Positions 1 to 8,962 of a stretch of 64,000 nucleotides of DNA are shown piece by piece. The notes under the pieces are model-generated. The model made no database searches. It saw only the letters and a program-made list of their open reading frames with translations, and was not told the DNA's origin. Position 1 is the first letter of the stretch. Every line of letters starts with the position of its first letter. The translations under genes and the position numbers were made by a program. Source of the DNA: DATARH01 sp036268075 (GTDB lineage Bacteria > Pseudomonadota > Alphaproteobacteria > ATCC43930 > CGMCC-115725); NCBI GenBank assembly GCA_036268075.1, contig DATAUV010000144.1, positions 43,919 to 107,918 of the forward strand. The letters run 5' to 3'.

Positions 1-11
1 CTACCGTTAGC

Positions 12-87
12 CGTCACCCCCGCGCAGGCGGGGGTCCAGGGGCGAGTGACAGAGGTGCCGCTGGGTTCCGCTTTCGCGGGAACGACG
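12..87. repeat. Palindromic intergenic element, family A copy 1
   Basis: Two imperfect hairpin arms are visible: a GTCACCCCCGCG...GGCGGGGGTCCAGG half and a CTGGGTTCCGC...GCGGGAACGACG half. The same layout recurs at 8833-8916 and, with changed bases, at 30419-30501. The element is non-coding and lies just upstream of the first gene. It resembles the short dispersed palindromes common in alphaproteobacterial intergenic DNA. Mobility or function is not shown here. Confidence 0.7.
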
Positions 88-95
88 AGTTAGAG

Positions 96-2717
96 ATGGG
101 CTTTATGGGGAGATTCGGGATGGCTGAAACCGGACCGGGCGAGATGATGGGGAATGCGGGCCCGGGGATGCTGTCCGGGCTGCGCGTCGTCGAGATCGCG
201 GACGAGCGCGCCGAATATTGCGGCCTGCTTTTGGCCGGGCTCGGCGCCGAGGTCATCAAGATCGAGCCGCCGGAAGGCAACGCGACCCGCCGGATCGGCC
301 CCTATCTCGACGACGAGCCGGGGTGCGAACGCTCGCTGTTTTTCTGGAACTACAACCGCAACAAAAAATCGGTCGTCCTCGACCTGCAATCGCCGGCGGG
401 CAAGGAGCACATGCTGGGCCTGCTCGGTGGCGCCGACATCCTGCTCGACGCGAGCTGCGGCGCGCTGAATGAGGTGCTGGGGCTCGACCACGCGGCGATC
501 AACGCGCGTTTCCCCCAGCTCGTCACCGCGCGCATGACCCCGTTTGGCGATGACGGGCCGTGGAAGGATTTCAAGGGCTCGGACCTCATTCATCTCGCGC
601 TCGGCGGGCCGATGATGAATTGCGGCTACGACCCCGACCCCAACCTCGAATACGACACGCCGCCGATCGCGCCGCAGATCTGGCACGCCTATCACATCGC
701 CGGCGAGCAGATGGCGACCGGCATCATCGCCGCGCTGATCCACCGGCACCGCTCGGGCGAAGGCCAGGATTTGTCGGTGGCGATCCACGAGGCGGTGTCG
801 AAAAACCCCGAGCAGGATCTGATGTACTGGGTCATGCGGCGGGTGCCGCTGTGGCGGCTGACCTGCCGACATGCGTCCGAGGGGCCGAACCACTCGCCGA
901 GCATCTGCCACACCAAGGACGGGCGCTGGTTCATCACCCACGGCATGGGCGCCCGCGACCTCAACAACCTCGTGCCGCTGCTGGGCAAGTACAACGCGGC
1001 GGCCGACCTCCAGCCGCCGCCGCCGGAGACCGACCTCAAGGCGCGGCAGGTGCCGGGCACGGCCGGCAGCGACGAGGCGCGCTCGCACATGCTCGATGTC
1101 GTCCAGCGCTTTGTCCGCGCCTGGGCCTACAAGGACATGCCGTGGCGCGAGGCGCAGGATGCCGGGCTCCTCTGGGCGCCGCTCAGGAAGCCGCACGAGA
1201 ACGCGCTCGACGAGCACTGGCTGACGCGCAAGACCTTTGCCGAGATCGAGCACCCCGAGCTCGGCCGCTCGTTCCGCTATCCGACCAGCAAATGGCTCAG
1301 CACCACGACGAGCTGGCAGGTCGGCCGCCGCGCGCCATTGCTCGGCGAGGACACCGACGCTGTTCTCCGGGAAGCCGCGCGTCGCCCGAGCGTCCCGGCG
1401 GAGCCGCGCAAGGTTGAGAACCCGCGCCTCTCGGCGATGCACAACAAGCCGTTCCCGCTCCAGGGCATCAAAATCTTCGATTTCGCCTGGTTTCTCGCCT
1501 CGGCCGGCGGGACGCGGTTTCTCGCGGCGCTGGGGGCGGAAAGCTACAAGGTCGAGTGGAAGGACAACCCCGACACGCGGCTGGCCGGGATGGCGCCGGT
1601 CGGCGGCCGCGCCGCGCGCGAGGCGGCGACCGGGCCGTTGCCGGGCGTCAAGGATCCCGACATGGGCGGCAATTTCCTCAACAAGAATTCCGGCAAGCGC
1701 GGCATCTCGCTCAACATCCGCCACCCGAAGGGTCTCGCGATCGCCAAGGACATGATCCGCATCTGCGATGTCGTGGCCGAGGGGTTCTCGCCCGGCGTGT
1801 TGCAGCGCCTGGGGCTCGGCTATGACGTGATGAAGTCGATCCGGCCCGACATCATCTACATCCAGCAATCCGGCATGGGCGCGCACGGCACCTATGGCCG
1901 GATGCGCACGGTAGGCCCCGTCGCCGCGGCGTTTGGCGGGCAGGCCGAGATGTCGGGCCTGCCCGAGCCGGCGATGCCGGTGAGCTGGGGCTATTCCTAT
2001 CTGGACTGGATGGGCGCCTACGGCTACGCGCTGGCCTTGCTCGGCGCGATCTACCACCGCGAGCGCACCGGCGAGGGCCAGTGGATCGACGCCTCACAAT
2101 GCGAGAGCGGCATCTTCCTCACCGGCACGACGATCCTCGACTGGGCGGCCAACGACCGCGTGTTCCGCCGCTTCGGCAACCGCTCGCCCTACAAGCCCGC
2201 CGCGCCGCACGGCGCCTATCGCTGCGCCGGCAAGGACCGCTGGATCGCGATCGCCTGCTTTACCGACGCCGAATGGCAGGCGCTGGCCCGCGTCGCCGAG
2301 CGCGGCGACTGGCTCGACGACCGCCGCTTCGCGACGCTCGAAACCCGGCTGCACCATCAGGACGCGCTCGACGCGGCCGTCGAAAGCTGGACCCGCACCC
2401 AGGACCGCTTCGACTGCATGATGAAACTGCAAAAGGCCGGCGTCGCGGCGGGGGTGTGCCAGAATGCCGAGGACCGCGTCGACACCGACCCGCAGCTCCG
2501 CCACCTCAAATGGCTGACCGAGGTCACCGGCACCAAGATCGGCACCTGGCCGGTCTATGAGCTGCCGATGAAGCTGTCGAAGACCCCGGCCTATATCGGC
2601 GGCCCGATCAACCGCGGCGCGCCGTGCTATGGCGAGGACAACATGTACGTCTTGACCGAACTGCTCGGCCGCACCCCGAGCGAGGTCGAGCGGCTCGCGG
2701 AAGAAGGAGTGATCTGA
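96..2717 (+). CDS. Fused double-domain CaiB/BaiF (family III) CoA-transferase
   Basis: At 873 residues this is twice the usual family III CoA-transferase length (about 400). Both halves resemble CaiB/BaiF: residues about 18-440 start with LRVVEIADERAEY and AEVIKIEPPEGN, and residues about 455-873 start with IKIFDFAWFLASAGGTRFLAALGAE. Family III enzymes move CoA between carboxylic acids through an aspartyl-CoA thioester. The second half keeps the expected Asp (GQWIDAS, D665), while the aligned first-half position is Ser (GQDLSVA, S227), so only one active site may work. The substrate cannot be read from sequence. ATG 96 gives the longest frame; ATG 120 has the better Shine-Dalgarno (GGGGAG 107-112). 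The stop overlaps the next start by one base. Confidence 0.9.
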   Translation: MGFMGRFGMAETGPGEMMGNAGPGMLSGLRVVEIADERAEYCGLLLAGLGAEVIKIEPPEGNATRRIGPYLDDEPGCERSLFFWNYNRNKKSVVLDLQSPAGKEHMLGLLGGADILLDASCGALNEVLGLDHAAINARFPQLVTARMTPFGDDGPWKDFKGSDLIHLALGGPMMNCGYDPDPNLEYDTPPIAPQIWHAYHIAGEQMATGIIAALIHRHRSGEGQDLSVAIHEAVSKNPEQDLMYWVMRRVPLWRLTCRHASEGPNHSPSICHTKDGRWFITHGMGARDLNNLVPLLGKYNAAADLQPPPPETDLKARQVPGTAGSDEARSHMLDVVQRFVRAWAYKDMPWREAQDAGLLWAPLRKPHENALDEHWLTRKTFAEIEHPELGRSFRYPTSKWLSTTTSWQVGRRAPLLGEDTDAVLREAARRPSVPAEPRKVENPRLSAMHNKPFPLQGIKIFDFAWFLASAGGTRFLAALGAESYKVEWKDNPDTRLAGMAPVGGRAAREAATGPLPGVKDPDMGGNFLNKNSGKRGISLNIRHPKGLAIAKDMIRICDVVAEGFSPGVLQRLGLGYDVMKSIRPDIIYIQQSGMGAHGTYGRMRTVGPVAAAFGGQAEMSGLPEPAMPVSWGYSYLDWMGAYGYALALLGAIYHRERTGEGQWIDASQCESGIFLTGTTILDWAANDRVFRRFGNRSPYKPAAPHGAYRCAGKDRWIAIACFTDAEWQALARVAERGDWLDDRRFATLETRLHHQDALDAAVESWTRTQDRFDCMMKLQKAGVAAGVCQNAEDRVDTDPQLRHLKWLTEVTGTKIGTWPVYELPMKLSKTPAYIGGPINRGAPCYGEDNMYVLTELLGRTPSEVERLAEEGVI

Positions 2718-3973
2718 TGACGAAGCCAGAAACCGTCGGCCTTTCGTCGGCGCGACTGAAGCGGCTCGACGAGGTGATGACGCGCCGTTATGTCGATGGC
2801 GGCTACCTCCCCGGCCTGCTCGCTTATGTCTACCGCAAGGGCGAGCTCGTCCACACGACCCTCAGCGGCCGCATGGACATCGAGCGTGGTGCGAAGATGC
2901 GCGAGGACGCGATCTTTCGCATCTACTCGATGTCGAAGCCGATCACCGCGGTCGCGCTGATGATGCTGGTCGAGGAAGGCGCGATCGGGCTCGACGACGC
3001 GGTCGCCGCCCACATCCCGGCGTGGAAGGACCTCGCGGTCTATGCCAGCGGCACCCCGTCGCTGCTGCCGACCGGGGCGCCGAGCTACATGACGACCCCG
3101 GCGCAGCGGCCGATGAAGGTGGTCGACCTCGCCACCCACACTTCCGGCCTCACCTACGGCTTTATGATGCGCACGGGCGTCGACGCCGCCTATCGCCGGG
3201 CCAAGATCGTCGACCGCCAGACCGAGGGCGGGCTTGGCGGCATGATCGACCAGCTCGCGCACATCCCGCTCGATTTCTCGCCGGGCACGGCGTGGAATTA
3301 TTCGGTCGCGATCGACGTGCTCGGCTACCTGGTCGAGAAGCTGTCGGGGATGAGCTTCGGCGAGTTTCTGCGGACACGGCTGTTCGAGCCGCTGGGGATG
3401 CACGACACGGCGTTTCAGGTCACGGCCGATCAGACCGAACGGTTTTCCTCCTGCTATCAGCCGGACGGCGCGGGGGCGGGGCTGAAGATTCAGGACGATG
3501 CGCGCCGGAGCACCTACGCCGAGCCGCCCCTACTTGAGTCAGGCGGCGGCGGGCTCGTGTCGACCGCGCATGATTACCTGCGCTTTTGCCGGATGATGCT
3601 GAACGGCGGCACGCTCGACGGCGTGCGCGTCCTCAGCCCCAAGACGGTCGCGCTGTTCAGCCTCAATTTCCTGCCGGACGGCCGCGAGGTCGCCGACATG
3701 GCGTTCCCCGGCATGTTCAGCGAGTCGGGCTATGCCGGTGTCGGGTTCTCGCTCGGCTGCGGGGTCAATGTCGATGTCGCGAAGACGCGGCTGCCCGGCA
3801 CGCTCGGCGAATATTTCTGGGGCGGGGCGGCGGCGACCGCGTTCTGGATCGACCCCAAGGAAGAGCTGACGGTCGTGTTCATGACCCAGGTGATCGGCAG
3901 CCCCGCGCGCCTCACGCTGCGGCGCGACCTGCGCACGCTGGTCTATGCGGCGATGACCGAGTCGTTTGCGTAG
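2717..3973 (+). CDS. Serine hydrolase, beta-lactamase/EstB-like family
   Basis: A protein of 418 residues with the class C beta-lactamase/penicillin-binding fold used by many esterases. The nucleophile motif is S71-M-S-K74, and a YSV triplet in WNYSVAIDVLGYLVEK fits the second (Y-x-N/S) motif. No signal peptide is seen, so a cytoplasmic esterase or acyltransferase is more likely than a secreted beta-lactamase. The start at 2717 was chosen because the upstream stop and this ATG share one base (TGATGA) and AAGGAG lies 5' of it. It forms an operon with the CoA-transferase. The substrate is unknown; a role on an ester or CoA-linked acid handled by its neighbour is inference. Confidence 0.88.
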   Translation: MTKPETVGLSSARLKRLDEVMTRRYVDGGYLPGLLAYVYRKGELVHTTLSGRMDIERGAKMREDAIFRIYSMSKPITAVALMMLVEEGAIGLDDAVAAHIPAWKDLAVYASGTPSLLPTGAPSYMTTPAQRPMKVVDLATHTSGLTYGFMMRTGVDAAYRRAKIVDRQTEGGLGGMIDQLAHIPLDFSPGTAWNYSVAIDVLGYLVEKLSGMSFGEFLRTRLFEPLGMHDTAFQVTADQTERFSSCYQPDGAGAGLKIQDDARRSTYAEPPLLESGGGGLVSTAHDYLRFCRMMLNGGTLDGVRVLSPKTVALFSLNFLPDGREVADMAFPGMFSESGYAGVGFSLGCGVNVDVAKTRLPGTLGEYFWGGAAATAFWIDPKEELTVVFMTQVIGSPARLTLRRDLRTLVYAAMTESFA

Positions 3974-3992
3974 AGATGCCCGGCGCCTAGAG

Positions 3993-4448
3993 ATGCCCGA
4001 CCACGAGAGCCCGTTGCGCGCCGGCGAGGTCGCGGTCGAGCTGCCGCCCCAAACCGACGCCGAGCTCTATTTCATCGGCACGATCCGCACCCCGTGGAAG
4101 ACGCGGCAGGAATGCCCGAAGCGCGGCGCCGTCGACGGCCCGATCTGCACGATCGTCTTCGACGAGCGCTGGCGCGAGGGGCTGACCGGTCTCGCGAGGC
4201 ACAAGCGCGTGCAGGTGCTCTACTGGATGCATGAGGCGCGCCGCGACCTCGTCTTGCAGACCCCGTTCCAGCGGCCGACCAGCGGCACCTTCGCGCTGCG
4301 CTCGCCGGTGCGCCCGAACCCGGTCGCCTCGTCGATGGTCGAGCTGGTCGCGGTCGACGGGCTAAGCGTGCAAGTCCGCGGGCTCGACTGCCTCGACGGC
4401 ACCCCGCTGATCGACCTCAAGCCGGAGCATGGAGCGCATCAAACATAG
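3993..4448 (+). CDS. TrmO/TsaA-like (YaeB) family protein
   Basis: A 151-residue protein whose FIGTIRTPWKTRQECPKRGA start, central VLYWMHEARRDLVLQTPF and RSPVRPNPVASSMVELVAVDG segments match the TsaA/TrmO beta-barrel family. TrmO uses S-adenosylmethionine to N6-methylate t6A37 of certain tRNAs. E. coli TrmO is longer (about 235 residues with a C-terminal extension); this protein has only the core, so tRNA methylation is a family-level call. It lies 19 bases after the hydrolase stop. A 12-base segment covering that stop is repeated immediately before this ATG (3971-3982 and 3988-3999). Confidence 0.8.
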   Translation: MPDHESPLRAGEVAVELPPQTDAELYFIGTIRTPWKTRQECPKRGAVDGPICTIVFDERWREGLTGLARHKRVQVLYWMHEARRDLVLQTPFQRPTSGTFALRSPVRPNPVASSMVELVAVDGLSVQVRGLDCLDGTPLIDLKPEHGAHQT

Positions 4449-4450
4449 CC

Positions 4451-4544
4451 GTCATTGCGAGGAGCGCAGCGACGCGGCAATCTCGATCGGAAGGAGTCTC
4501 GGACCGTCGAGATTGCCGCGTCGCCTTCGGCTCCTCGCAATGAC
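4451..4544. repeat. Palindromic intergenic element, family B copy 1
   Basis: The element begins GTCATTGCGAGGAGC and ends with its inverted copy GCTCCTCGCAATGAC, with GCGGCAATCTC/GAGATTGCCGC as inner arms. Other copies are at 7241-7332 and 55489-55590. It lies after the TrmO-like gene and before the oppositely oriented luciferase-like remnant, so it separates two convergent 3' ends. It is a repeat with hairpin potential; terminator activity is not proven. Confidence 0.8.
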
Positions 4545-4555
4545 AGTGGAGACTG

Positions 4556-4738
4556 TCAACTCACCCGCGGCTTCACCTCGGCCATGAACCGCTCCATCGA
4601 GTCGAGGAGCTGGGGGAGGTCGCGGTTGCCGTGGAAATTGACCTGAAACGCCTCCAGCCCGGCGGTCTCGCGATAGCGCGACAGTTCGGCGACCACGTCG
4701 GCCGAACTCGACTTGCCGAAATCGACGCGGAAGCTCAT
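4556..4738 (-). pseudogene. C-terminal remnant of a luciferase-like (LLM) monooxygenase
   Basis: Sixty codons whose product contains YRETAGLEAFQVNFHG and LDSMERFMAEVKPRV, typical of the last segment of luciferase-like flavin-dependent oxidoreductases, which normally have 300-400 residues. The rest of the barrel is missing: upstream on this strand the frame is closed and the DNA is the leader of the divergent molybdoenzyme gene. No convincing Shine-Dalgarno precedes ATG 4738. A decayed fragment is the simplest reading. A short independent gene is possible, because base composition still looks coding. Confidence 0.55.
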
Positions 4739-4867
4739 GCGGGTTTCCGCACTGGCGCCGGCTTAGCCTCTTTCAGCAAAGGCGTCCACCGAGGCGTCGG
4801 CGCATTTCACCTGAAAGCGGCTGGGCGGCGGCGCTATACTGCGTTCGCCCCGCGAAGCGAGAGAAAC

Positions 4868-7159
4868 ATGGACCGCACGCTCGTCTCCCATCATTCGCAT
4901 TTCGGCGCCTTTACCGCGATCGTCGAGAACGGGCGGGTCGTCGGGGCCGAGCCGTTCGCGCTCGATCCGGACCCGTCGCCGCTGATCGACGCCATCCCCG
5001 AGGCGGTCCATTCGCCGACCCGCATCGCGACGCCGATGGTGCGCGAGGGCTGGCTCACCGGCGGCAGCGGGAACGGCGCCGGGCGCGGGCGCGAGCCCTT
5101 CGTGCCGGTGAGCTGGGACAAGGCGCTCGATCTCGTCGCGGCGGAGCTCGCGCGGGTGCGGCGCGAGCATGGGCCGGGGGCGATCATGGGCGGGTCGCAG
5201 GGCTGGTCGTCGGCCGGGCATTTCCACGAGGCGCGCGCCCAGCTTCGCCGTTTTCTCGGCGCGAGCGGCGGGTTTGTCGACCAGGTCAGCAATTACAGCT
5301 TTGGCACCGCGCTGACCTTTCTGCCGCACATCCTCGGCTCGGCCCAGGCGGTGTCGGGACCGCTGACGTCGTGGAATTCGATCGCGCGGCATTCGCGGCT
5401 GTTCGTCATGTTCGGCGGGGCGAACCCGAAGAACACGCAGGTGGCCAAAGGCGGCTGCGCCTGGCACGGCACCACCGGCTCGTTCGCGGCGATCGCCAAG
5501 GCCGGGGTGCGCGTCGTCAACATCAGCCCGATCCGCGAGGACGGACCGGACAGCGTCGCGCCGGAATGGATCGCGATCCGGCCCAACACCGACGCGGCGA
5601 TGATGCTGGCGCTGGCGCACACGCTGGTCAGCGAGCGGCGCCACGACGAGGCGTTTCTCGCCCGCCATTGCACCGGCTTTACCCGCGTTCTGCCCTATCT
5701 GACCGGCGAGGCCGACGGGCAGGCGAAGGACGCCGCCTGGGCCGAGCACATCACCGGCGTCCCGGCCGAGACGATCCGCGGGCTGGCGCGGGCGATGGCG
5801 GCGCAGCGGACGATGCTGACCGCGTCGTGGTCGCTGCAACGCGCCGATCACGGCGAGCAGGCATATTGGGCACTGGTGCTGCTCGCCTGCTGTCTCGGCC
5901 AGATCGGATTGCCCGGCGGCGGGTTCGGGTTTGGCTACGGCTCGTCGGCGGCGATCGCCGAGCCGCCGAACGCCTTTCCCGGCCCGGCCCGGCCCACGAT
6001 CCCCAACCCGGCGCGGATGGCGATCCCGGCGGCGCGCATCGCCGACTGCCTGCTCAACCCCGGCCAACCCTACGAGTACGACGGCAAACACGCGGTCTAC
6101 CCCGACATCCGCCTCGTCTACTGGGCCGGCGGCAACCCGTTCCACCATCACCAGGACCTCAACAGGCTGCGCCGCGCTTGGCAGAAACCCGAGACCGTCA
6201 TCGTGCATGAGCCGTGGTGGACCGCAACGGCGCGCCACGCCGACATCGTGCTGCCGGCGACCACGTCGCTGGAGCGCAACGACCTCGGCGGCTCGCCGCG
6301 CGACCGCTTTGTGATCGCGATGCAGAAGGCGATCGACCCGGTCGGCGAGGCGCGGCACGATTTCGACATCCTGCGCGGGATCGCGAGCCGGCTCGGCTGC
6401 GAAGCCGAATACACCGAAGGGCGCGACGAGGCCGGCTGGGTGCGCCACCTCTACGCCATTTTCCGTGAGCGCGCGCAAAGCAATGCAGTGCCGGATTTCG
6501 ACACGTTCTGGGACAAGGGCTGGGTGGAGATCCCGCCCAAGACCGACGAATACGTGATGCTGGGCGAATTCCGCGCCGACCCGGATAAGCAGAAGCTGCC
6601 GACCCCATCGGGACTGATCGAGCTCTACTCCGACAGGATCGCCGGGTTCGGCTACGACGACTGCCCGCCCTACCCGGCCTGGATCGAGCCGTCGGAGTGG
6701 CTCGGCGGCGAGCAGGCGGCGCGGTTCCCGCTGCATCTCGTATCGAGCCAGCCGCGCCACAAACTGCACAGCCAGATGGATGCGGGATCGGTTGCCGCGC
6801 TCGGCAAGATCGGCGGGCGCGAGGCGCTGGCGATCAACCCCAGCGACGCCGCCGCGCGCGGCATCGCCGAGGGCGAGATCGTGCGCGTCTATAACGGGCG
6901 CGGCGCGTGCTTTGCCGGCGCGGTCGTGACCGACGCGGTGCGGCCAGGGGTGGTGCGCCTCTCCTGCGGGGCCTGGTATGACCCGGCCGACGACGAAAGC
7001 TGCGCGCACGGCAACGCCAACGTCCTGACCCAGGACCACGGCACCTCCCGGCTCGGCCAGGGCCCAAGCTCGGCGACCGCGCTGGTCGAGGTCGAGCGCT
7101 GCACCGCGCCGCCGCCGGTCAAGGCCTTTGCGCCACCGGCGCTCGCGGGGGCAGCCTGA
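4868..7159 (+). CDS. Molybdopterin-dependent oxidoreductase, BisC/TMAO-reductase type
   Basis: A 763-residue member of the DMSO reductase family. GSQGWSSAGHFHEA matches the BisC/TorA/DorA signature in which a serine (here S115) binds molybdenum; later blocks FGGANPKNTQ, VYWAGGNPFHHHQDLN and IVLPATTSLERNDLGG are bis-MGD contacts of the family. There is no N-terminal Cys cluster for an Fe-S centre and no Tat signal, so a cytoplasmic S- or N-oxide reductase of biotin sulfoxide reductase type is likely. ATG 4868 is supported by homology, since MDRTLVSHHSHFGAF matches the family start. The exact substrate (biotin sulfoxide, methionine sulfoxide, TMAO) cannot be told. Confidence 0.88.
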   Translation: MDRTLVSHHSHFGAFTAIVENGRVVGAEPFALDPDPSPLIDAIPEAVHSPTRIATPMVREGWLTGGSGNGAGRGREPFVPVSWDKALDLVAAELARVRREHGPGAIMGGSQGWSSAGHFHEARAQLRRFLGASGGFVDQVSNYSFGTALTFLPHILGSAQAVSGPLTSWNSIARHSRLFVMFGGANPKNTQVAKGGCAWHGTTGSFAAIAKAGVRVVNISPIREDGPDSVAPEWIAIRPNTDAAMMLALAHTLVSERRHDEAFLARHCTGFTRVLPYLTGEADGQAKDAAWAEHITGVPAETIRGLARAMAAQRTMLTASWSLQRADHGEQAYWALVLLACCLGQIGLPGGGFGFGYGSSAAIAEPPNAFPGPARPTIPNPARMAIPAARIADCLLNPGQPYEYDGKHAVYPDIRLVYWAGGNPFHHHQDLNRLRRAWQKPETVIVHEPWWTATARHADIVLPATTSLERNDLGGSPRDRFVIAMQKAIDPVGEARHDFDILRGIASRLGCEAEYTEGRDEAGWVRHLYAIFRERAQSNAVPDFDTFWDKGWVEIPPKTDEYVMLGEFRADPDKQKLPTPSGLIELYSDRIAGFGYDDCPPYPAWIEPSEWLGGEQAARFPLHLVSSQPRHKLHSQMDAGSVAALGKIGGREALAINPSDAAARGIAEGEIVRVYNGRGACFAGAVVTDAVRPGVVRLSCGAWYDPADDESCAHGNANVLTQDHGTSRLGQGPSSATALVEVERCTAPPPVKAFAPPALAGAA

Positions 7160-7240
7160 CGAGTCAGCACGTTATATCTGTCTGTATATTGCGTGCGCCG
7201 GGTCCCGCGTGATAGAGCACATTTCAGTTGCCTCACCGCG

Positions 7241-7332
7241 GCTGTCATTGCGAGCGCAGCGAAGCAATCTCGTGCAGTAGGAGCCTCCTCCGATCGGGAT
7301 TGCCGCGTCGCTCCGCTCCTCGCAATGACAGC
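7241..7332. repeat. Palindromic intergenic element, family B copy 2
   Basis: GCTGTCATTGCGAGCGCAG at the left and CTCCTCGCAATGACAGC at the right form the outer stem; inner arms contain CAATCTCG and GGGATTGCCGCGTCGC. It fills most of the 193-base gap between the molybdoenzyme stop and the aldehyde dehydrogenase start. Compared with copies at 4451 and 55489 the left arm is slightly shortened, as expected for an old, drifting repeat. Confidence 0.8.
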
Positions 7333-7352
7333 GCACAATTCGGGAGATTGAT

Positions 7353-8786
7353 ATGTATCCAGATGTGCTGCTGTTCATCGACGGGCAATGGACCAAAGGC
7401 GCGGGCGGCCGCTCGATCCCGGTCGTCAATCCCGCCACCGGCGAGCCGATCGGCACCGTCGCGCACGCCGACACGAGCGATCTCGACCGCGCCCTCGAAG
7501 CCGCCGCCAAGGGATTCCGTGCCTGGCGCAAGGTGTCGGCCTTCGACCGCTCGAAGGTCATGCGAAAGGCCGCCAACCTGCTGCGCGAGCGGGCCGACTC
7601 GATCGCGCCGCTGATGACGCAGGAGCAGGGGAAGCCGCTGCCCGAGGCGAAGGGTGAGACGCTCGCCGGCGCCGACGTGATCGACTGGTTCGCCGAGGAG
7701 GCGCGCCGCACCTATGGCCGGGTGATCCCGGCACGGGCCGAGGGCGTCTATCAGCTCGTCGTCAAGGAGCCGGTCGGCCCCGTCGCCGCGTTCACGCCGT
7801 GGAACTTTCCGATCAATCAGGTCGTGCGCAAGCTTTCCTGCGCGCTCGCCGCAGGCTGCTCGATCATCGTCAAGGCGCCCGAGGAGACCCCGGCGGCGCC
7901 GGCGGAGCTGATCCGCGCCTTTGCCGATGCCGGCGTGCCGGCGGGCGTGATCAACCTCGTCTACGGCGTCCCGTCCGAGATTTCCGAGTACCTGATCCCG
8001 CACCCGGTGATCCGCAAGATGTCGTTCACCGGCTCGACCGCCGTCGGCAAGCAGCTCGCCGCGATCGCCGGCGCGCATATGAAGCGGGTGACGATGGAGC
8101 TGGGCGGGCACGCGCCGTCGATCGTCTTTGACGACGCCGATATCGACCTCGCCGCAAAGCTGCTGTCGGTCAACAAATTGCGCAACGCCGGCCAGGTCTG
8201 CGTGTCGCCGACCCGCCTTCTGGTGCAGGAGAGCGTCTACGACGAGTTCGTCGGCAAGTTCACCGTTGGGGTCAAGGCCGCCCGGATCGGCGACGGGATG
8301 GAGCGCGGCACCCAGATGGGCCCGATGGCAAACCCGCGCCGCATCGCCGCGATGGAGGCCTTTATCGGCGACGCGGTGCAAAAGGGCGCGAGCCTCAAGA
8401 CCGGCGGCAACCGGATCGGCAACAAGGGCAATTTCTTCGAGCCGACGGTCCTCACCGACGTGCCGATGGACTCGCGGATCATGAACGAGGAGCCGTTCGG
8501 CCCGGTCGCGGTGATCTCGCCGTTCAAGAATTTCGACGATGTCGTCGAGGAGGCGAACCGGCTGCCCTACGGCCTCGCCGCCTATGCCTACACCCGCTCG
8601 GCCAAGACCGCGCAGGCGGTCGCGGCGGCGGTCGAGACCGGGATGATCTCGATCAACCACCACGGCCTCGCGCTCCCCGAGGTGCCGTTCGGCGGCGTCA
8701 AGGACAGCGGCTACGGCTCCGAAGGCGGGTCCGAGGCGATCGAGTCGTACCTCGTTACCAAGTTCGTGACCCAGGCCGGGCTGTAA
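7353..8786 (+). CDS. NAD(P)-dependent aldehyde dehydrogenase, succinate-semialdehyde dehydrogenase-like
   Basis: A 477-residue class I/II aldehyde dehydrogenase. It shows the oxyanion motif PWNFPINQ, the cofactor loop FTGSTAVGKQL, the general base in VTMELGGHAP (E249) and the nucleophile in GQVCVSP (C283). EQGKPLPEAKGE and overall length fit the GabD-like subfamily, which oxidises succinate semialdehyde or related short aldehydes to acids. GGGAG lies 5' of ATG 7353. Neighbours do not form a GABA pathway, so the physiological aldehyde is open. Confidence 0.92.
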   Translation: MYPDVLLFIDGQWTKGAGGRSIPVVNPATGEPIGTVAHADTSDLDRALEAAAKGFRAWRKVSAFDRSKVMRKAANLLRERADSIAPLMTQEQGKPLPEAKGETLAGADVIDWFAEEARRTYGRVIPARAEGVYQLVVKEPVGPVAAFTPWNFPINQVVRKLSCALAAGCSIIVKAPEETPAAPAELIRAFADAGVPAGVINLVYGVPSEISEYLIPHPVIRKMSFTGSTAVGKQLAAIAGAHMKRVTMELGGHAPSIVFDDADIDLAAKLLSVNKLRNAGQVCVSPTRLLVQESVYDEFVGKFTVGVKAARIGDGMERGTQMGPMANPRRIAAMEAFIGDAVQKGASLKTGGNRIGNKGNFFEPTVLTDVPMDSRIMNEEPFGPVAVISPFKNFDDVVEEANRLPYGLAAYAYTRSAKTAQAVAAAVETGMISINHHGLALPEVPFGGVKDSGYGSEGGSEAIESYLVTKFVTQAGL

Positions 8787-8832
8787 GCCGCGCTGTCTCG
8801 TCCTCGCCACCCCGGCGAGGCACTTTCCTTTC

Positions 8833-8916
8833 CTCGTCACCCCCGCGAAAGCGGGGGTCCAGGGGCAAATGCTCCGTCACTTGACCTGGATTCCCGCCTT
8901 CGCGGGAATGACGAGA
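8833..8916. repeat. Palindromic intergenic element, family A copy 2
   Basis: CTCGTCACCCCCGCGAAAGC...GGGGGTCCAGG forms one hairpin half and CTGGATTCCCGCCTTCGCGGGAATGACGAG the other; the outer CTCGTCA/TGACGAG ends pair. It occupies the gap between the aldehyde dehydrogenase and the PcaC-like gene. It is the best preserved family A copy in the window. Confidence 0.8.
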
Positions 8917-8962
8917 GAGGAGTAGGCTGCGCGGCAAGTCTCCCTTCCGATAGGTGACCCTC

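Noticed and set aside
90..2057. Long minus-strand open frame of 655 codons opposite the CoA-transferase
   Set aside because: Arg/His/Ala-rich shadow of a GC-rich gene; no recognisable motif, and the plus frame has clear family blocks. The same applies to the long antisense frames at 4763-7039, 10991-14407, 15558-17714, 26683-29394 and 32484-35237.
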